Under the pieces are notes generated by a model. It was not told the DNA's origin. It saw nothing but the letters and a program-made list of their open reading frames with translations, and made no database searches. A DNA stretch of 64,000 bases, taken from contig NW_017803157.1 of the NCBI RefSeq assembly GCF_001625305.1, forward strand, positions 850,371-914,370. The letters run 5' to 3'. Shown here one piece after another: positions 36,601-47,400 of the stretch. The first letter of the stretch is position 1. Each line of letters starts with the position of its first letter. The position numbers were made by a program, and so were the translations under genes. The stretch comes from Branchiostoma belcheri. Taxonomy: Eukaryota; Chordata; Leptocardii; Amphioxiformes; Branchiostomatidae.

Positions 36601-39600
36601 CGCTCGCATTAGTTTTGTGGTCTCAGAAGATGTCATCCAGAAAATTAAGCCAGTGTGGCCTGAGTCTTCAACGGTTCAAGTTGGTATGCTTTTAAATCAT
36701 GGAAGGGTACTACATGCAGGTGTATGCAAGGCATATGGTAAAGTATAAAGATTTGCTGCTATGCAATTGTATAACGTTGAGCTCAGACAATGTACTGTCA
36801 AGCCACAAGATCTTTGAGAACCAATAAAGAGTGGGGAACAATTTTGCAACAATTTTTCGAAAGTTGTTTAATTGAATTCTGGAATGTTAATCTGTTGTCA
36901 AACAATGGCTACAGTATACAGTACCTACATGAAAAACAATGAAATAAAAACACATCTAATTGGTAAAGCAATAAATCGGAGGTAAATTACGTAGTCACCA
37001 CTGCTAGTATATACTATTACATGTAGTATAGGGCATGTTGAGACTAGCTCAGAAAACTTCGTGTGTTTTGTGTCCCAGCTCCATGTTGTGTTCTGTGTTG
37101 TCGTCTGTCTTCTATCAGTCAGTGTTAAACTTTCTTTTCCTTCCTGTGTGTAGGGACTCCATACTAAAGTAAGTCAGTCCAGTGAAACACCCTCCAAAAT
37201 TCAAAGTGATTTTTCAGCATGGCAAAAGGCAAAATGCTGGCTCTACTCTGTATGATAAATTGCTGGATGGACAAATGGCCTAGAAGTTCAGTGGAAAACT
37301 ACAGCTGCAGTGTGAAAAAACAGCTATTTGCCTAAAGACATGGGACTATCGTGCATCCAAGTTTAAACACAAGGAGCGTATCTATGTCATTGTTAGAATT
37401 ATAATGTTGTTGTTTCAATGTGATTTGAGCATTTCTCAAAGATCTGCTTTTATAACAATTTCCATTTGATATAATATACATGTAAGCCATCTACTTTATT
37501 TTAAATGCAAAGTTTATAAACATGCTTTACTCAGTTAATCCTCAAAGCAATGGCTGAAAAGAGCTGTCAAAGCATGCTGTCATTTTTCCTGCTTTAAGTT
37601 GTACAGAACAGCTAGAGTAGTATGACAGATTGTATTATTTCACACATGTCTGCATGGCTTCTACAATGAATATACCAGTACTATTATACATGTATGTACA
37701 TGTATGGCTGCCCTGCTCTGAAGGAATCTGTATAATTTCATGTTTTCCACAGTGAGTTCAGGTTTAGATGTTGAAGTTGCAATGCAATTTCAGGCCAGTA
37801 AAACTTGATTTTCAAAGTAAATATCCTGGTCATTCTTTTAATGTAGTAAGTTGAATCAAACATATTCCAAAGCATACTGATATCTTTGAGGTCAGTGACG
37901 GAAAAAAAAGAGATGCCTCATGTAGCTTGTTTTGGGGGTGATTTCAAATGCTTCAAGCATGAATTTATGATAACAGAAATGTGCTAAGAAATGGCAGGAC
38001 ATGTCTATATCAGAGAGATTTCCTCATCCAGAATATTTTTTGTTTGCTGAAATTGCATTGGATGCCTATAAAATGTGATCACACTCACTTTGATGTAATC
38101 TTCTTTCATTAAGATTCCTTTTTTTAAGTCCTGTTTTTAAAGAACAACAAGTTCCAATATGAAGTTTTGTTCATATCCATTCATGTGTATCCAAACTTGT
38201 GAGATGTCTAATGTCCTCCATGCTCCACTCCAGGCTATACGTGCGGATGTGGAGACTAAATTTGGAGATGATGGCAACATCTTTAACAAACTGGGAGAAA
38301 ATGGTCTCATCAACTTTACTGACTACATCTTCCTACTTACTGTACTGGCAAGTAAGTCACTCAGGAATGGAAAAATATTTTTTTGCTTCTGACACTTTAT
38401 CATAATATCAATTCATTGAAGTATAGATACAGAAACTATGCTCACCAGCATATCATTTACATGATAATTTTTTTAAAAATAGTAATTAAATTTTGTGAGC
38501 GTGCTGGATTAATCTTGAAAGTCCTGAACTACATGTATATGTTTATCAAGAGACGGTACAAACTTTGAAAAGAAGACGTATTGTTTCCTGATTTTTTCAC
38601 AGTACTAAAATTTTTGTTCATGGTTTTTGTGGTCATTCCTGTACCACAAATATCATTATTGCTAACTAATAACTCGCCAATTTTTTCCTGCACCTGCCAC
38701 CAACATGAACATATACAATGTAGTTCAGTGAACACCTCCATTTTTATCAGACTGCTCAGACCTTTTTTGCTGCTGTGAACATAAAGTAAAGAACAGTTTT
38801 CCTTGCTTTGCCATGCTTAATTTATCTGTGATGTTTTTGTAGCCCCACGACGGAACTTCGAGATAGCATTCCGTATGTACGACCTGGATGGGAATGGACA
38901 CCTCTCATATGATGAGTTTGAAAAGGTATGGGTATCCGCTAATTTAAGTTGACATGAGTACAAATGTACATACTGTCATCAAGGTTCATCTGTGTTGGTA
39001 GTTATATGTTTTAAGTTAAAACATTCTAATTGTTCTCACCTAGAGATTTTCTAGTCTTCTTCAATAGACTGACCCAGTGAGACTTGTCATGTGGCTTCTC
39101 TGAAGTGTGACGTCAACACTGGGTCAAAGGTATCTGGTAATTGATGTCAGCAACTGTTGTGTAGTAAAAAGTAAAGGGTGAAGGGCCCTGATGTAAATAG
39201 CCTCTTTTTACCCCTATCAGGAAGTAGTTCAGTCTCCAATATTCTTAGTTACTTAGGCCACACCGACTTAATTTATGGATGACATCCGCACGCGCATTGA
39301 TTTTCGCCTGTCGCCCTCAAAAAAAAGATCACGTCCACCGAGGCTCTGGCCTGGCTCTATGCCTGGATAGTCCATGGTAGTTAGCGACAATACGGAGCCG
39401 AGCACCCAGGCTATCGAATTCGAAGCTCCACGACTAAAGAACTCAGTACATATGTACAGTACCGATTCGTAAATTCCTCAAAAAAGCCAGCATGGGCCGG
39501 CTTGTCGTATACGTCGCTATGTACTGCCGTAATTTCACAATACCAGCTTTGTATTCCTGTGGTTTAGTAGCATTTTTATTTTTGGCGGGAATTTTTTTTA

Positions 39601-42600
39601 TTCGCCCGCGCGCACTACTTTGGGGGTCTTCAGAGGATGTCATCCATAAAATTAAATCGGTGTGGCCTTACAGTAAAAGAATACTGAACACTGAACTGCA
39701 TGTACCTTGTACTTCCTTACAACATATGGCACAGCACATGTACACTGTTGTCACATTTTCACCCCAGGTCCAGAGTGTCGTGTTCCACCAAACGTCGACA
39801 GGAATGCGACACCGCGACCGCAGCACCACGGGGAATGTGATGGCTAAGGCCGGAGTCGGCAGTGCGCTGGCCAGATACTTCTTCGGAGAGGAGATGGACC
39901 AGACTCTGACAGTGGACAAGTTCTTGTCCTTCCAGTCACAACTGCAACATGAAATTCTTAGGATTGAGGTAGGAAATTGGAAAAATGGTTTTCATTTCTA
40001 TAAATCTGTCTTCTTTATAATTTTCTCCCCCTTAAAGATGCATTATGTAACATTGGGATGATACAAAAAATCAATTTGCTGACCATTTCTTTACAAAGTA
40101 AGTTGAATCAACCCTCTCCATTGCCAAGTGCCGTTAAGGAAGTGAAGATGCCAAAATTTCATGCCTTAATAATTATGTATTATTACAGTTTAAAAGCTTG
40201 AAACACAGCTGTCAGCCATATTTGTTTATATTCTGGTAGTTTGTGGTGGCACCTCAAATTGCACTTCCTGTGGGCTGTTTTAGTGACAACCATAAATTTC
40301 AGAAATGTGAGATAATTGTACAAATATGGTGAAAAGTAGAAGTAAGTTACAATCGCAGGAATATTTCATTATATTAAATCAAATATTTTTTGGTGCAAAA
40401 ATGTTACATGATGCCCCTTTTTAAAATGATCTCATGCTCTGTAATACCAAGGAGCTTTAAATTTCAATTTGATTTTAACCTTCTTGGTAATACCGACCCT
40501 GTGATGCCTTCTCTGTGTCCCAGTTTGAGAGATATGACCCAGATGATGGGAAGATCTCGGTGCGAGACTTCTGTGACGTCATGCTGACGTATGCAGGACT
40601 GTCAGACAACAGGAAGAAGAAGATGATGGCCAGGGTCAAGAAATACTTCAAGGAGAAGGAGGATGAGGTACATCCAAGGCAGATTTAGGGCTCGAAAACC
40701 AGATTGTTTTAAGTCAATATTTTAGTCACTTTCATGTATCTACATGTATGTAAGGTCATGTGGTGTAACAGCAGAGTGTTCGGTTCAGAGCTAAGAGTTC
40801 ATGGGTTCGAATCCTGCCATGTCACTAATTTTGTGCCCTTGGGAAGGTGTAACGTGGCCGTAACTTGCCAAAAGTTGTTGATGGAAAATGTTTACTGGTT
40901 GGATATCGATCCTGGGCTGATTTTTGGGGTACTAGCCTGAAAATAAAGGGCTCATCTTGTTCCTTGTTTCTACCCAAAGTTTGAAATACCATTACTAAGG
41001 CCACACCAATTTAATTTGTTGGTTCTCGGATTCGCCTCTTCGTTTTTTTTTTATTTGCAAAAAAAAGAAATTTGATTCTGGTCCTGAATCAACTGAAAAA
41101 TGCTCATGTTTTGCCCCCCAACAGTTGAGGAAAGTCCTTTTCTTCATAGTTGTTACAGTTTTCCCATCTATCATTCCAGTGGTTTGATTCAATGTTTAAA
41201 TTTTAACCCAGCCTTTTGTGTTGACTTCATGGCTCATTTTGTAGCATTTAAGATTATAATAGGATGCCTAGACCTGTTTTTATGTTTATTTTTTTTCGCC
41301 CTGTCGCTTCATATTTTTTCTGAAAAAATCCGAGAACCAACAAATTAAATTGGTGTGGCCTAAATCTGCAAAATGTGCTAATGTGGGCAGTATGTGTCAA
41401 TATCATACAGATTACTTTATTTAGATTTTGCTGCCCTAAAATTGCATTGGATGCCTTTTAGACATTTACATGCATCTTGAATATGCTGCCTTACTAATCT
41501 ATATATATATCTTCATGTACATTATAGGACTACCAACTAGTAGTAATTCTATGAGATGTTATGTGTAGCCATTTCTATTCCTTTATTTTGAGTGTTGACA
41601 TTTTGTTCCATCTATAGGAAATACCCGGAGTGACCTTCGAGGACTATAAGAACTTCTTCCAGGTCTTAAAGAACATAAACGATGTCGACACAGCACTGAC
41701 ATTTTACCATGTGGCAGGAGCCTCCATAGATCCAGGTACATTAACACATCCTATACCATCAAATTTATGACATTATGTCATTTTATAGGCATCATTGCAT
41801 GTATGACATTATAAAAGACTCTAAATATAGAAACCTGCAAAGTTTACAGTGATAGGTTGATGAGGACACTTGCTAACAGTGGTTGTGACATTAAAGATGA
41901 TAAAATGTAAGAAGTAACCTTAAAAGGACTTTTGGGAAGGGGCCAATTATACACAGAATTCTGCACTGAGGCCACTCCAATTTAATTTGTTAGTTCTTGG
42001 ATTTGCCTGCTTCATTTTTTTCTGATTTGCAATTAGCACATCAAGGCCACACCAATTTGATTGGTTCTCAGATCTTTTTTCAGAAAAATATGAAGCAGTA
42101 CGGCAAAAAAAAAGAAAAACAGACCTAGGCATTCTATGGTAGTCCCAAATGCTATGATAGGAGCCATGAAATCAACATACCAGGCTGGTTTGTAATTTAA
42201 ACAATGAAGTTCAAACTTTTAATTAAACCACTACATTGATAGGTGGAAAAACTGTAACAATTCTGAAGAGAAGGGACTTCTTTCAACTGTTTGGGCTGAA
42301 ATATGAGCATTTCGGACTTGTTTCAGAGTCTGAAATATTTTTTTTTTAAAGCAGGCGAATCCAATAACCAACAAATTAAATTGGTGTGTCCTAAGAATAT
42401 TATTTTGTCCGTGACATGTTTGCAGCCACCCTGAAGCATGTAGCCCTGACAGTAGCAGGAGTGGAGCTGAATGATCATGTCGTGGAGATTGTCTTCAAGC
42501 TGTTTGATGAAAATGGTGAGTTGAACCTGTTCTCTCAATATAGTATCCACAAACTTTGCCTGCCATTTCCGGGCTAATGTTCCAGAAGCCATATTCAGCT

Positions 42601-42858
42601 ATGTGTGACACGGCTTAACTGGAAATTAGATATAACAAAGAAGAAGATAATGCATACTTTAAGTAATTGTTTTTTTTTTTAGTAGACTTGTACTGAAAGC
42701 AGTTTTTCCCTTTAGATGATGGTGAGCTGAGTAACAAGGAGTTTGTGTCCATCATGAAACAGCGCATGATGCGAGGACTGGAGAAACCAAAGGACACGGG
42801 CTTCACACGACTGCTCTCAGCCATGCTCAAGTGTACAAAGGAAACTAAACTCATCTAA
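24606..42858 (+). CDS. MICU1: Mitochondrial calcium uptake protein 1 (MICU1), complete, multi-exon
   Basis: MICU1 is the EF-hand gatekeeper of the uniporter in the intermembrane space. Coding exons: 24606-24769 (exon from 24591), 32266-32401, 34421-34583, 34775-34812, 38234-38351, 38843-38925, 39768-39968, 40524-40667, 41618-41735, 42426-42515, 42716-42858 (TAA). All have AG/GT borders and the phases close: 1398 bp, 465 aa (human 476). Features: presequence plus hydrophobic segment (res 34-50), acidic stretch, Lys6 run at res 87-92 before [28 protein letters not shown] core, EF-hand 1 loop [12 protein letters not shown] (220-231), [25 protein letters not shown]-hand 2 loop [12 protein letters not shown] (416-427), [13 protein letters not shown], and a C-terminal Cys458 matching the cysteine that links human MICU1 to MICU2. 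MCU lies head to head upstream. Confidence 0.97.
24772..24930 (-). mobile_element. Antisense SINE 3' end with (GTTT)n tail
   Basis: A (GTTT)n run three bases after the MICU1 donor is followed by the reverse complement of the SINE tail (tgatctccattagtgtaaat). The copy begins directly against the 5' splice site of the first coding exon. Confidence 0.75.
25448..25677. mobile_element. TACTGTAAATC-family MITE
   Basis: taaatcactttatgttcgcg at the left and ctgtaatttacagta at the right. Body with aaaaatggacatgttcactg. MICU1 intron. Confidence 0.75.
26990..27063 (+). pseudogene. tRNA-like sequence with A and B boxes
   Basis: TTAGTGTAATGG resembles the A box and GGTTCGATTCC is a perfect B box. A seven-pair acceptor stem can be drawn only with several G-T pairs, and the anticodon arm is imperfect (TTGG/CCAA). 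It is probably a tRNA pseudogene or SINE head. Confidence 0.45.
27039..27088 (+). repeat. 50-bp direct repeat, left copy
   Basis: Begins ctcgggttcgattcccggtt and ends tttttaca. An identical copy at 27168-27217 lies on the other side of the tRNA-Lys sequence. Confidence 0.92.
27093..27165 (-). tRNA. tRNA-Lys(CTT)-like sequence with encoded CCA, possible retrocopy
   Basis: The minus strand starts GCCCGGCTAGCTCAGTCGG, has a CTCTTAA anticodon loop (CTT) and GGTTCGAGCC, and closes with GTTGGGC plus G73. As far as I can recall it matches the vertebrate tRNA-Lys(CTT) body exactly. The bases 27092-27090 read CCA, which eukaryotic tRNA genes normally lack, and no T-run terminator follows. It sits between 50-bp direct repeats. 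The fold is intact, but a retro-inserted mature tRNA is as likely as a working gene. Confidence 0.75.
27168..27217 (+). repeat. 50-bp direct repeat, right copy
   Basis: Identical to 27039-27088 by eye. It contains the T-arm/B-box end of the upstream tRNA-like sequence but not its 5' half. Confidence 0.92.
28757..28885. mobile_element. TACTGTAAATC-family MITE, truncated
   Basis: Reverse-oriented end taccgtaattcttgattttt with cacggtcacttgtttactgc and gtatcattactattacac. Confidence 0.6.
29397..30452. mobile_element. 1.06-kb element with GCAGGGCTC..AATACT ends
   Basis: gcagggctcaaaatacttta at the left and cagtatttggagccctgc at the right are inverted. Similar solo ends (gggcttgaaatactgggcgc and variants) occur near 7465, 13558, 27632, 29018 and 33857. 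MICU1 intron. Confidence 0.6.
31094..31304. mobile_element. TACTGTAAATC-family MITE, near intact
   Basis: tactgtaaatcactttgtgt and tgtggtttacagta are inverted termini about 211 bp apart. The body has aatggaggtgttcacagaac. Confidence 0.85.
32921..33383. mobile_element. GATGACATC-family MITE
   Basis: ttaggccacgttgatgtgat at the left and gtcatccatgtaatcaaatg with ggcctta at the right form the inverted ends. MICU1 intron. Confidence 0.75.
33490..33573. mobile_element. Solo right end of a GATGACATC-family MITE
   Basis: acatcagttttggggttccc, then gaggatgtcatcc and atcaatatggcctaa. It lies 107 bp after a complete copy and has no left end. Confidence 0.7.
34587..34670. mobile_element. End fragment of the GGCCTAGGAAAA transposon family
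   Basis: gggcctaggaaaacaaatgt followed by tgtgtttcctgtttcagtcc begins right after the MICU1 donor at 34584. Confidence 0.7.
35424..35459 (+). CDS. MICU1: Candidate MICU1 microexon 1 (36 bp)
   Basis: This stretch is flanked by AG and GTGAGT, 36 bp, phase 0/0, encoding [15 protein letters not shown]-rich tract lies upstream, although the acceptor cccaag is not the best. It lies in the intron after MICU1 residue 167 and is the first of four such units. It is predicted from splice signals only. Confidence 0.42.
35940..35957 (+). CDS. MICU1: Candidate MICU1 microexon 2 (18 bp)
   Basis: The acceptor ccttgttttcttcaccaag and donor GAA/GTAAGA bound 18 bp encoding FPERSE, phase 0/0. An alternative acceptor (tttccag) seven bases inside would break the frame, so the longer form is preferred. 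Confidence 0.42.
36134..36160 (+). CDS. MICU1: Candidate MICU1 microexon 3 (27 bp)
   Basis: The acceptor tgcattcttcttcaaaag and donor ATG/GTGAGT bound 27 bp encoding LHDHHSLRM, phase 0/0. A good pyrimidine tract precedes it. The unit lies 177 bp after microexon 2. Confidence 0.45.
36254..36661. mobile_element. GATGACATC-family MITE within the MICU1 microexon intron
   Basis: Termini ggccacactgatttaatttg and, inverted, ttaagccagtgtggcc. It lies between candidate microexons 3 and 4. Confidence 0.8.
37154..37168 (+). CDS. MICU1: Candidate MICU1 microexon 4 (15 bp)
   Basis: A long pyrimidine tract ending in cttcctgtgtgtag and a consensus donor AAA/GTAAGT bound 15 bp encoding GLHTK, phase 0/0. 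It has the strongest splice signals of the four. The next constant exon starts at 38234. Confidence 0.5.
38576..38795. mobile_element. TACTGTAAATC-family MITE, reversed
   Basis: tgattttttcacagtactaa, aatatcattattgctaacta and aacacctccatttttatcag match the family in reverse. It ends about 50 bp before the MICU1 exon at 38843. Confidence 0.7.
39254..39669. mobile_element. GATGACATC-family MITE
   Basis: Termini taggccacaccgacttaatt and, inverted, ttaaatcggtgtggcctta. It ends 98 bp before the MICU1 exon at 39768. Confidence 0.8.
40753..40870 (+). mobile_element. Truncated tRNA-derived SINE copy 5
   Basis: Head ggtcatgtggtgtaacagca, B box GGGTTCGAATCC and the start of the body (tgcccttgggaagg). 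In a MICU1 intron, 85 bp after the donor at 40668. Confidence 0.75.
40996..41363. mobile_element. GGTTCTCGG-family MITE
   Basis: taaggccacaccaatttaat with ttggttctcgga at the left; the right end is its inverted copy (tccgagaaccaacaaattaa with ggtgtggcctaa). MICU1 intron. The outermost bases match the GATGACATC family, suggesting related transposases. Confidence 0.85.
41968..42394. mobile_element. GGTTCTCGG-family MITE, nested or composite copy
   Basis: Outer ends gaggccactccaatttaatt and aacaaattaaattggtgtgt. A second internal end (aaggccacaccaatttgatt) at about 42046 suggests one copy inserted into another. MICU1 intron. Confidence 0.7.
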
Positions 42859-44436
42859 CCTAGTCTGGGCTTGTTGCTGCTTTCAGTGTTGTGTTGTATA
42901 AAAAATTATGAAGAAAAAAATAATTTAGAAGAATATTTGTGCCAGATAAAGACCAGGGGGCTTTGTATAAATGCCATATTGCATATGATAACTCATGAGG
43001 CTCCACATTATCACATGTAGTTGTGATGTGACCTAAATCATAGAATTGACCCATCTGTGACTTGCTAGTCCAAGGCAAAAATGTGTTATACATATTTGTG
43101 AGTTTCTACCGAAATGAACATCTAAGTAAAAATTTATTCAGAATAGTAATAGTACCATAGCACATAGCACATGGCAGTCCTTTTAAGTGCTCGAACTGTG
43201 ATAGTTGTCAGACTTAAGTGTTTTTACTTTTACTCAACACTTGAAGGGAAATACTTGAAAACTGAGTAGGATTACGGGTCTTGTAGTCAGAATGTATACA
43301 ACATTATGTAACTGTATGTGTCTGTGTTACTGTTAGGTCATGTGTATGTGCTTACCTATTGTACATACTATACATGTTGGTCTGAAGTCTTTGCTTTTAA
43401 AACTATGCACTTAGGAGCATGTAAGAAAACTAGACAAATCACGATGCTTGAATAGTCTGCATAGCCTCTACAAGACTTTTGGAAGCAGCTGGAAAGAGTA
43501 GAAATTGGCCAAATACATGTAGACAGATGATATGCCAGGGGAGTTGGTCCGTGCTAAGAGAACAGTTTGCCACTCCTGAAGCCTGGTACGCTGGTACTTG
43601 CAGCAACTCTCCGGACTGTATACAAATTAAGCCTCAAAATTAAATTAGTAACTAGAAAAAAACATTGAGACTTCTGACACTACAAAATGTAAGTACATGT
43701 AGGCAGAAACTTGCCCTGGCCTGCTCATTTTTTTAGTTTAAAATATCCAGTGGAAACATAGGTGAAACATTATTTACCTCTAACTTACATTATGTGTTAA
43801 GACCAGTCATAATTGTTTTATCCGAATTGAAATTGTGTTCAACTACATGTAGGGTGCTTTTTTTGGTTTTCCAGAGTTTCTAGAGTTCCATTGGGGCAAA
43901 TGACTTGTACATACAGTGCATGCTGATTGTGTTCAGTACCTTTCTTTAGTCTGCTTGTGTAGGACATTAACTATGCACAGGAATCATTGCAATGTAGAAC
44001 TTCTGTATTATGGTACTAAGCAAGGTACAAAATCTAATTGAAAGATGATAAACCTTACATTAGCCATCTAATGTGGTTTCTGTTGGTTATGGGTTCAGTA
44101 TTCTTATTGTTCATTCTTCTGCATCTCCCAAACTATCTGTTTGTAGTTCTAAAATATCAATTCTGGGTTGATTACATTATTGAAACTTTTAGATGACTTG
44201 TGGTTGTTTCTTTTCTGGGTAACTTGGCATAAAATACTTATATTTGTGCTCAGATAAACTTTCATGCTAACCTCTACCCATGGTCACTTATTAGTGCTAC
44301 TAGTATACATACTGCTGTAACATGAGTTGAATATAAGCTATAGTATTATAGTACCCTTTTTGTCCAAAAATCCTCCACCCATCCATTTTACAACCTTACT
44401 GGGTTGTGGATAACGCAGTGAACACAGTGATGTGGT
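42859..44436. other. Convergent MICU1/IDUA 3' UTR region
   Basis: 1.6 kb lie between the MICU1 stop (plus) and the IDUA stop (minus). I saw no canonical AATAAA for MICU1 (only variants, such as GATAAA near 42946). For IDUA the nearest minus-strand AATAAA is about 43133-43138, which would make the two 3' UTRs overlap. No coding exon was seen. Confidence 0.5.
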
Positions 44437-47400
44437 TTATAATTTCTGTGGTAAGGAGTACTCCCCGGCCCTCCCCCAGTAGTCAACTGCACGCACACGG
44501 TACCAGCCATGTACTGTGGTTGTTGTAAGACCTGAAATGTAAAACAAATAGGAAAGTATTTAACAGACAAAACTACATTACATAACTGTGACTTAGAGAA
44601 GAAAAGAAAATTCCTTCAGGACTGAAACTGGAAACACAACATTGATTTTCCTAGGTCTTCTCGACACACATACAAATGTAAATATCATGCTATTGGAAGT
44701 CTTTAACTTATTATAAGACTATATTAAGATTGATGTATACATACCTGAAGTTTGGGTGGGGGAATATACAAATGCTGTGAAGATCTGGTCTCTTTGGTTG
44801 ATCCGCGTGTACGGCCCCTTCTGACCTGAGCTGGAGAATTCCACTTCAAATGTCATCAGACATCTGAAACAATCATCAAGTTGTTATGTTTCATTGTCTT
44901 ACAACTAAATATGCTTTACCAGAATGTCTAACATTCATTACAGTGTCTGAACTAAATTTCAGGTGACTAAATCAATTTCATACCACACCATTCCATGGTC
45001 TAATGTGGGTATACCGGTAGACCATATTGATTTAATTATATGATGACATTATATGGATGCCTTACTATTACATAATGTACCAACATCATACCTGGAGTTG
45101 ACACAGTGGTCATCCCACAGCACCAAAACTGTGTCATCTGTTATTCTATGTAGTCTTACAGATGTAGTCTGCAAAAAAATGATACTGAAATCATTAGGTG
45201 TGAGTTCACATTAGTGAGAGGTCTATGTGATGTGTGTAACAAGTAGAAAAGACTAAGGGCACAATAGCCAATGCATCGATATCATGAGTCATGAAAAAGA
45301 TTTCCTCTGAAAATTCCTCAAGGCTAGCCCCAATTTGAACTGGTTGTCTGCTATAGGTACAAGGTTTACCAACAAAAGAACTGATTTGTGAACAGTGTTG
45401 CAGTGACTGTCCTTGGTGCTGAATGCCATCCAATAACTTGACTGAGAACATGCTACACAATGTAGTATGCTACTCAAGATTTTTACACACAAGATTTTAT
45501 ACAATATCAATAAAAGAGAAGGTCTGGACAAGAAATAGCAGAAAGTCCAAAGTCCAACAATCAAGTCAGGAGAACAGAAAAAGGAGAGCCTTACCTGGTC
45601 AGGCTCCTGTTCTGGTTTGGCACACACATGAAGCAGGAGGACTCCAGGTCTGGGGAGGGGGGTGGACAGGGACATGGAGCCTGACATAGGGAAGGGTTTG
45701 GGACCAAACCTTCTGGCATCCTGTGGAGTATTGAGGGAAAAGAATGCAACAAACTAACAGTAAACAATAAGCCAAGGCTGTCACATCCTAATGCTCACAT
45801 GATGTCCAGTAAATGGAAACATAAATTGACAAAAACTGAGGTAAAAATGATAGGACAAGCCAACATTAAGTTAAGTGGTATGATCATTGACTAGTCTAGG
45901 AACTTGAAAATACCTCTGCTGCCCTCATCTCTGCAAACTGCTGGGTAGTGGGAAACACAGGTTTGCCCTGTTTTAGCCACACGTTGTATGGGTTACTGTG
46001 CTGGTTGTCCAGCTGGTACAATACATACATCATATCTGCAATGTGTGAAAAACAAAATACATTAACTCAAACAAAGTCCTGAGCAAACAAGTTAAAGTTA
46101 AAAGTTTTTAAAAATCCTCCATTTACCATGGTCAAATATGGCAGTGCCCATCTCCATTTCTGTAGCCCTTGGGCCACACAGTCATGCAGTCACTACATGT
46201 ATGTAGTCCACTAGTAGTGGAGTGTGTTAAACTCCCATACTCTTTCCGCAATGTGTAGTGCTAAGAGTGTATAGTCAACATTGTTTGTGCTATGTTCAAT
46301 GTTAGATCCCATAGATATATCTGTGACTCACCTGTGGTGTTTTCAGGTGGTCTGAAGTTTTCCAGGCTGAACTGGACTGTGGCCATGGGATGGATGACTT
46401 CAGCCGTGTCATTACTACTGTACACCAGCGCTGATACCTGCCAACTGATTCAACAAGAAATGTTTTTTAAAAAAGCCACCCTGGCGACAATAGGTTGGAT
46501 GACTATGTGTGACTCAAATAATTGGTCACCTTGGTGACTTGACCTGGACTAATGCTAATAAGACTGGAATTGATGCACAATTGTACATGTGTCATGAGCT
46601 CATTCTAACGGAGAAGAGATATTTTGTTATAGTTTGTTAGTGGTCATGTGCGGTAAAGAATTGCGTCACTTCTTGCTTCCTTTGGCAAGCCTTTCCCTCT
46701 TAAAATCTGCTTAGTTTTCATTCATATGGTTATGTTTCTAGGTGTGGTTAATCATCATAATGGCCCCATTCCCACTTAGGATAAAATAGTCTGGCTGAAG
46801 CCGAATTGGTTCGCTTTGATCTGGCTTCGATCCGGCTTGATCCGGATCAAAGCGAATCAATTCAGCTCGATCCGGACAGTTTCATCCTACTGGGAAACGG
46901 GCCAATGATCCTGCCTACCTATCTGATGAAAGTACTAGAGAGGGGGTGTGAACGGCTGCTAGAACATCCACAGGGCTATTCATGTCACCAAGACCTGCAG
47001 AAAAACAAATGTACAATGTCAATTCTAGATCTATGTTAAGCATCATTTCATTAAGATCATCAGATATTTTAATCACTTATATAACATCTATTTCCTCACT
47101 TGTGAAAATTAGTTAGTGATTAGTTACCCCTTTCATAGGAAGTAAAGTCATTGAGTAGTTAAAGATCTAGTTTACTCACTTTTTCTGTTAGGATGGTCAG
47201 TGTAGCCATGGACCTCCTCCTCCCCAAGAAGACTGAGGAGTCCCATCACTGTTAAAACTGGTTTACGGACAAACTGCACACTGTGGGGCTCAGTCTTGTT
47301 CATCTGGAATATCACAATATCATTCAATGGATACATTATGTAGTTTCAGTAAATTACAAACTAGAGCTTGACTTATAATTAGTTATTCTAAATGCAATAC

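Noticed and set aside
38159..38233. Upstream extension of the MICU1 exon frame (SNVLHAPLQ)
   Set aside because: The acceptor cactccag at 38233 gives the correct phase and the human-like junction; the extension is intronic.
46332..46440. Using the nearer acceptor ttggcag for the IDUA exon at 46332
   Set aside because: It breaks the frame; the acceptor gaatcag at 46445 restores [12 protein letters not shown], which matches human WRAAVLIYASDD.
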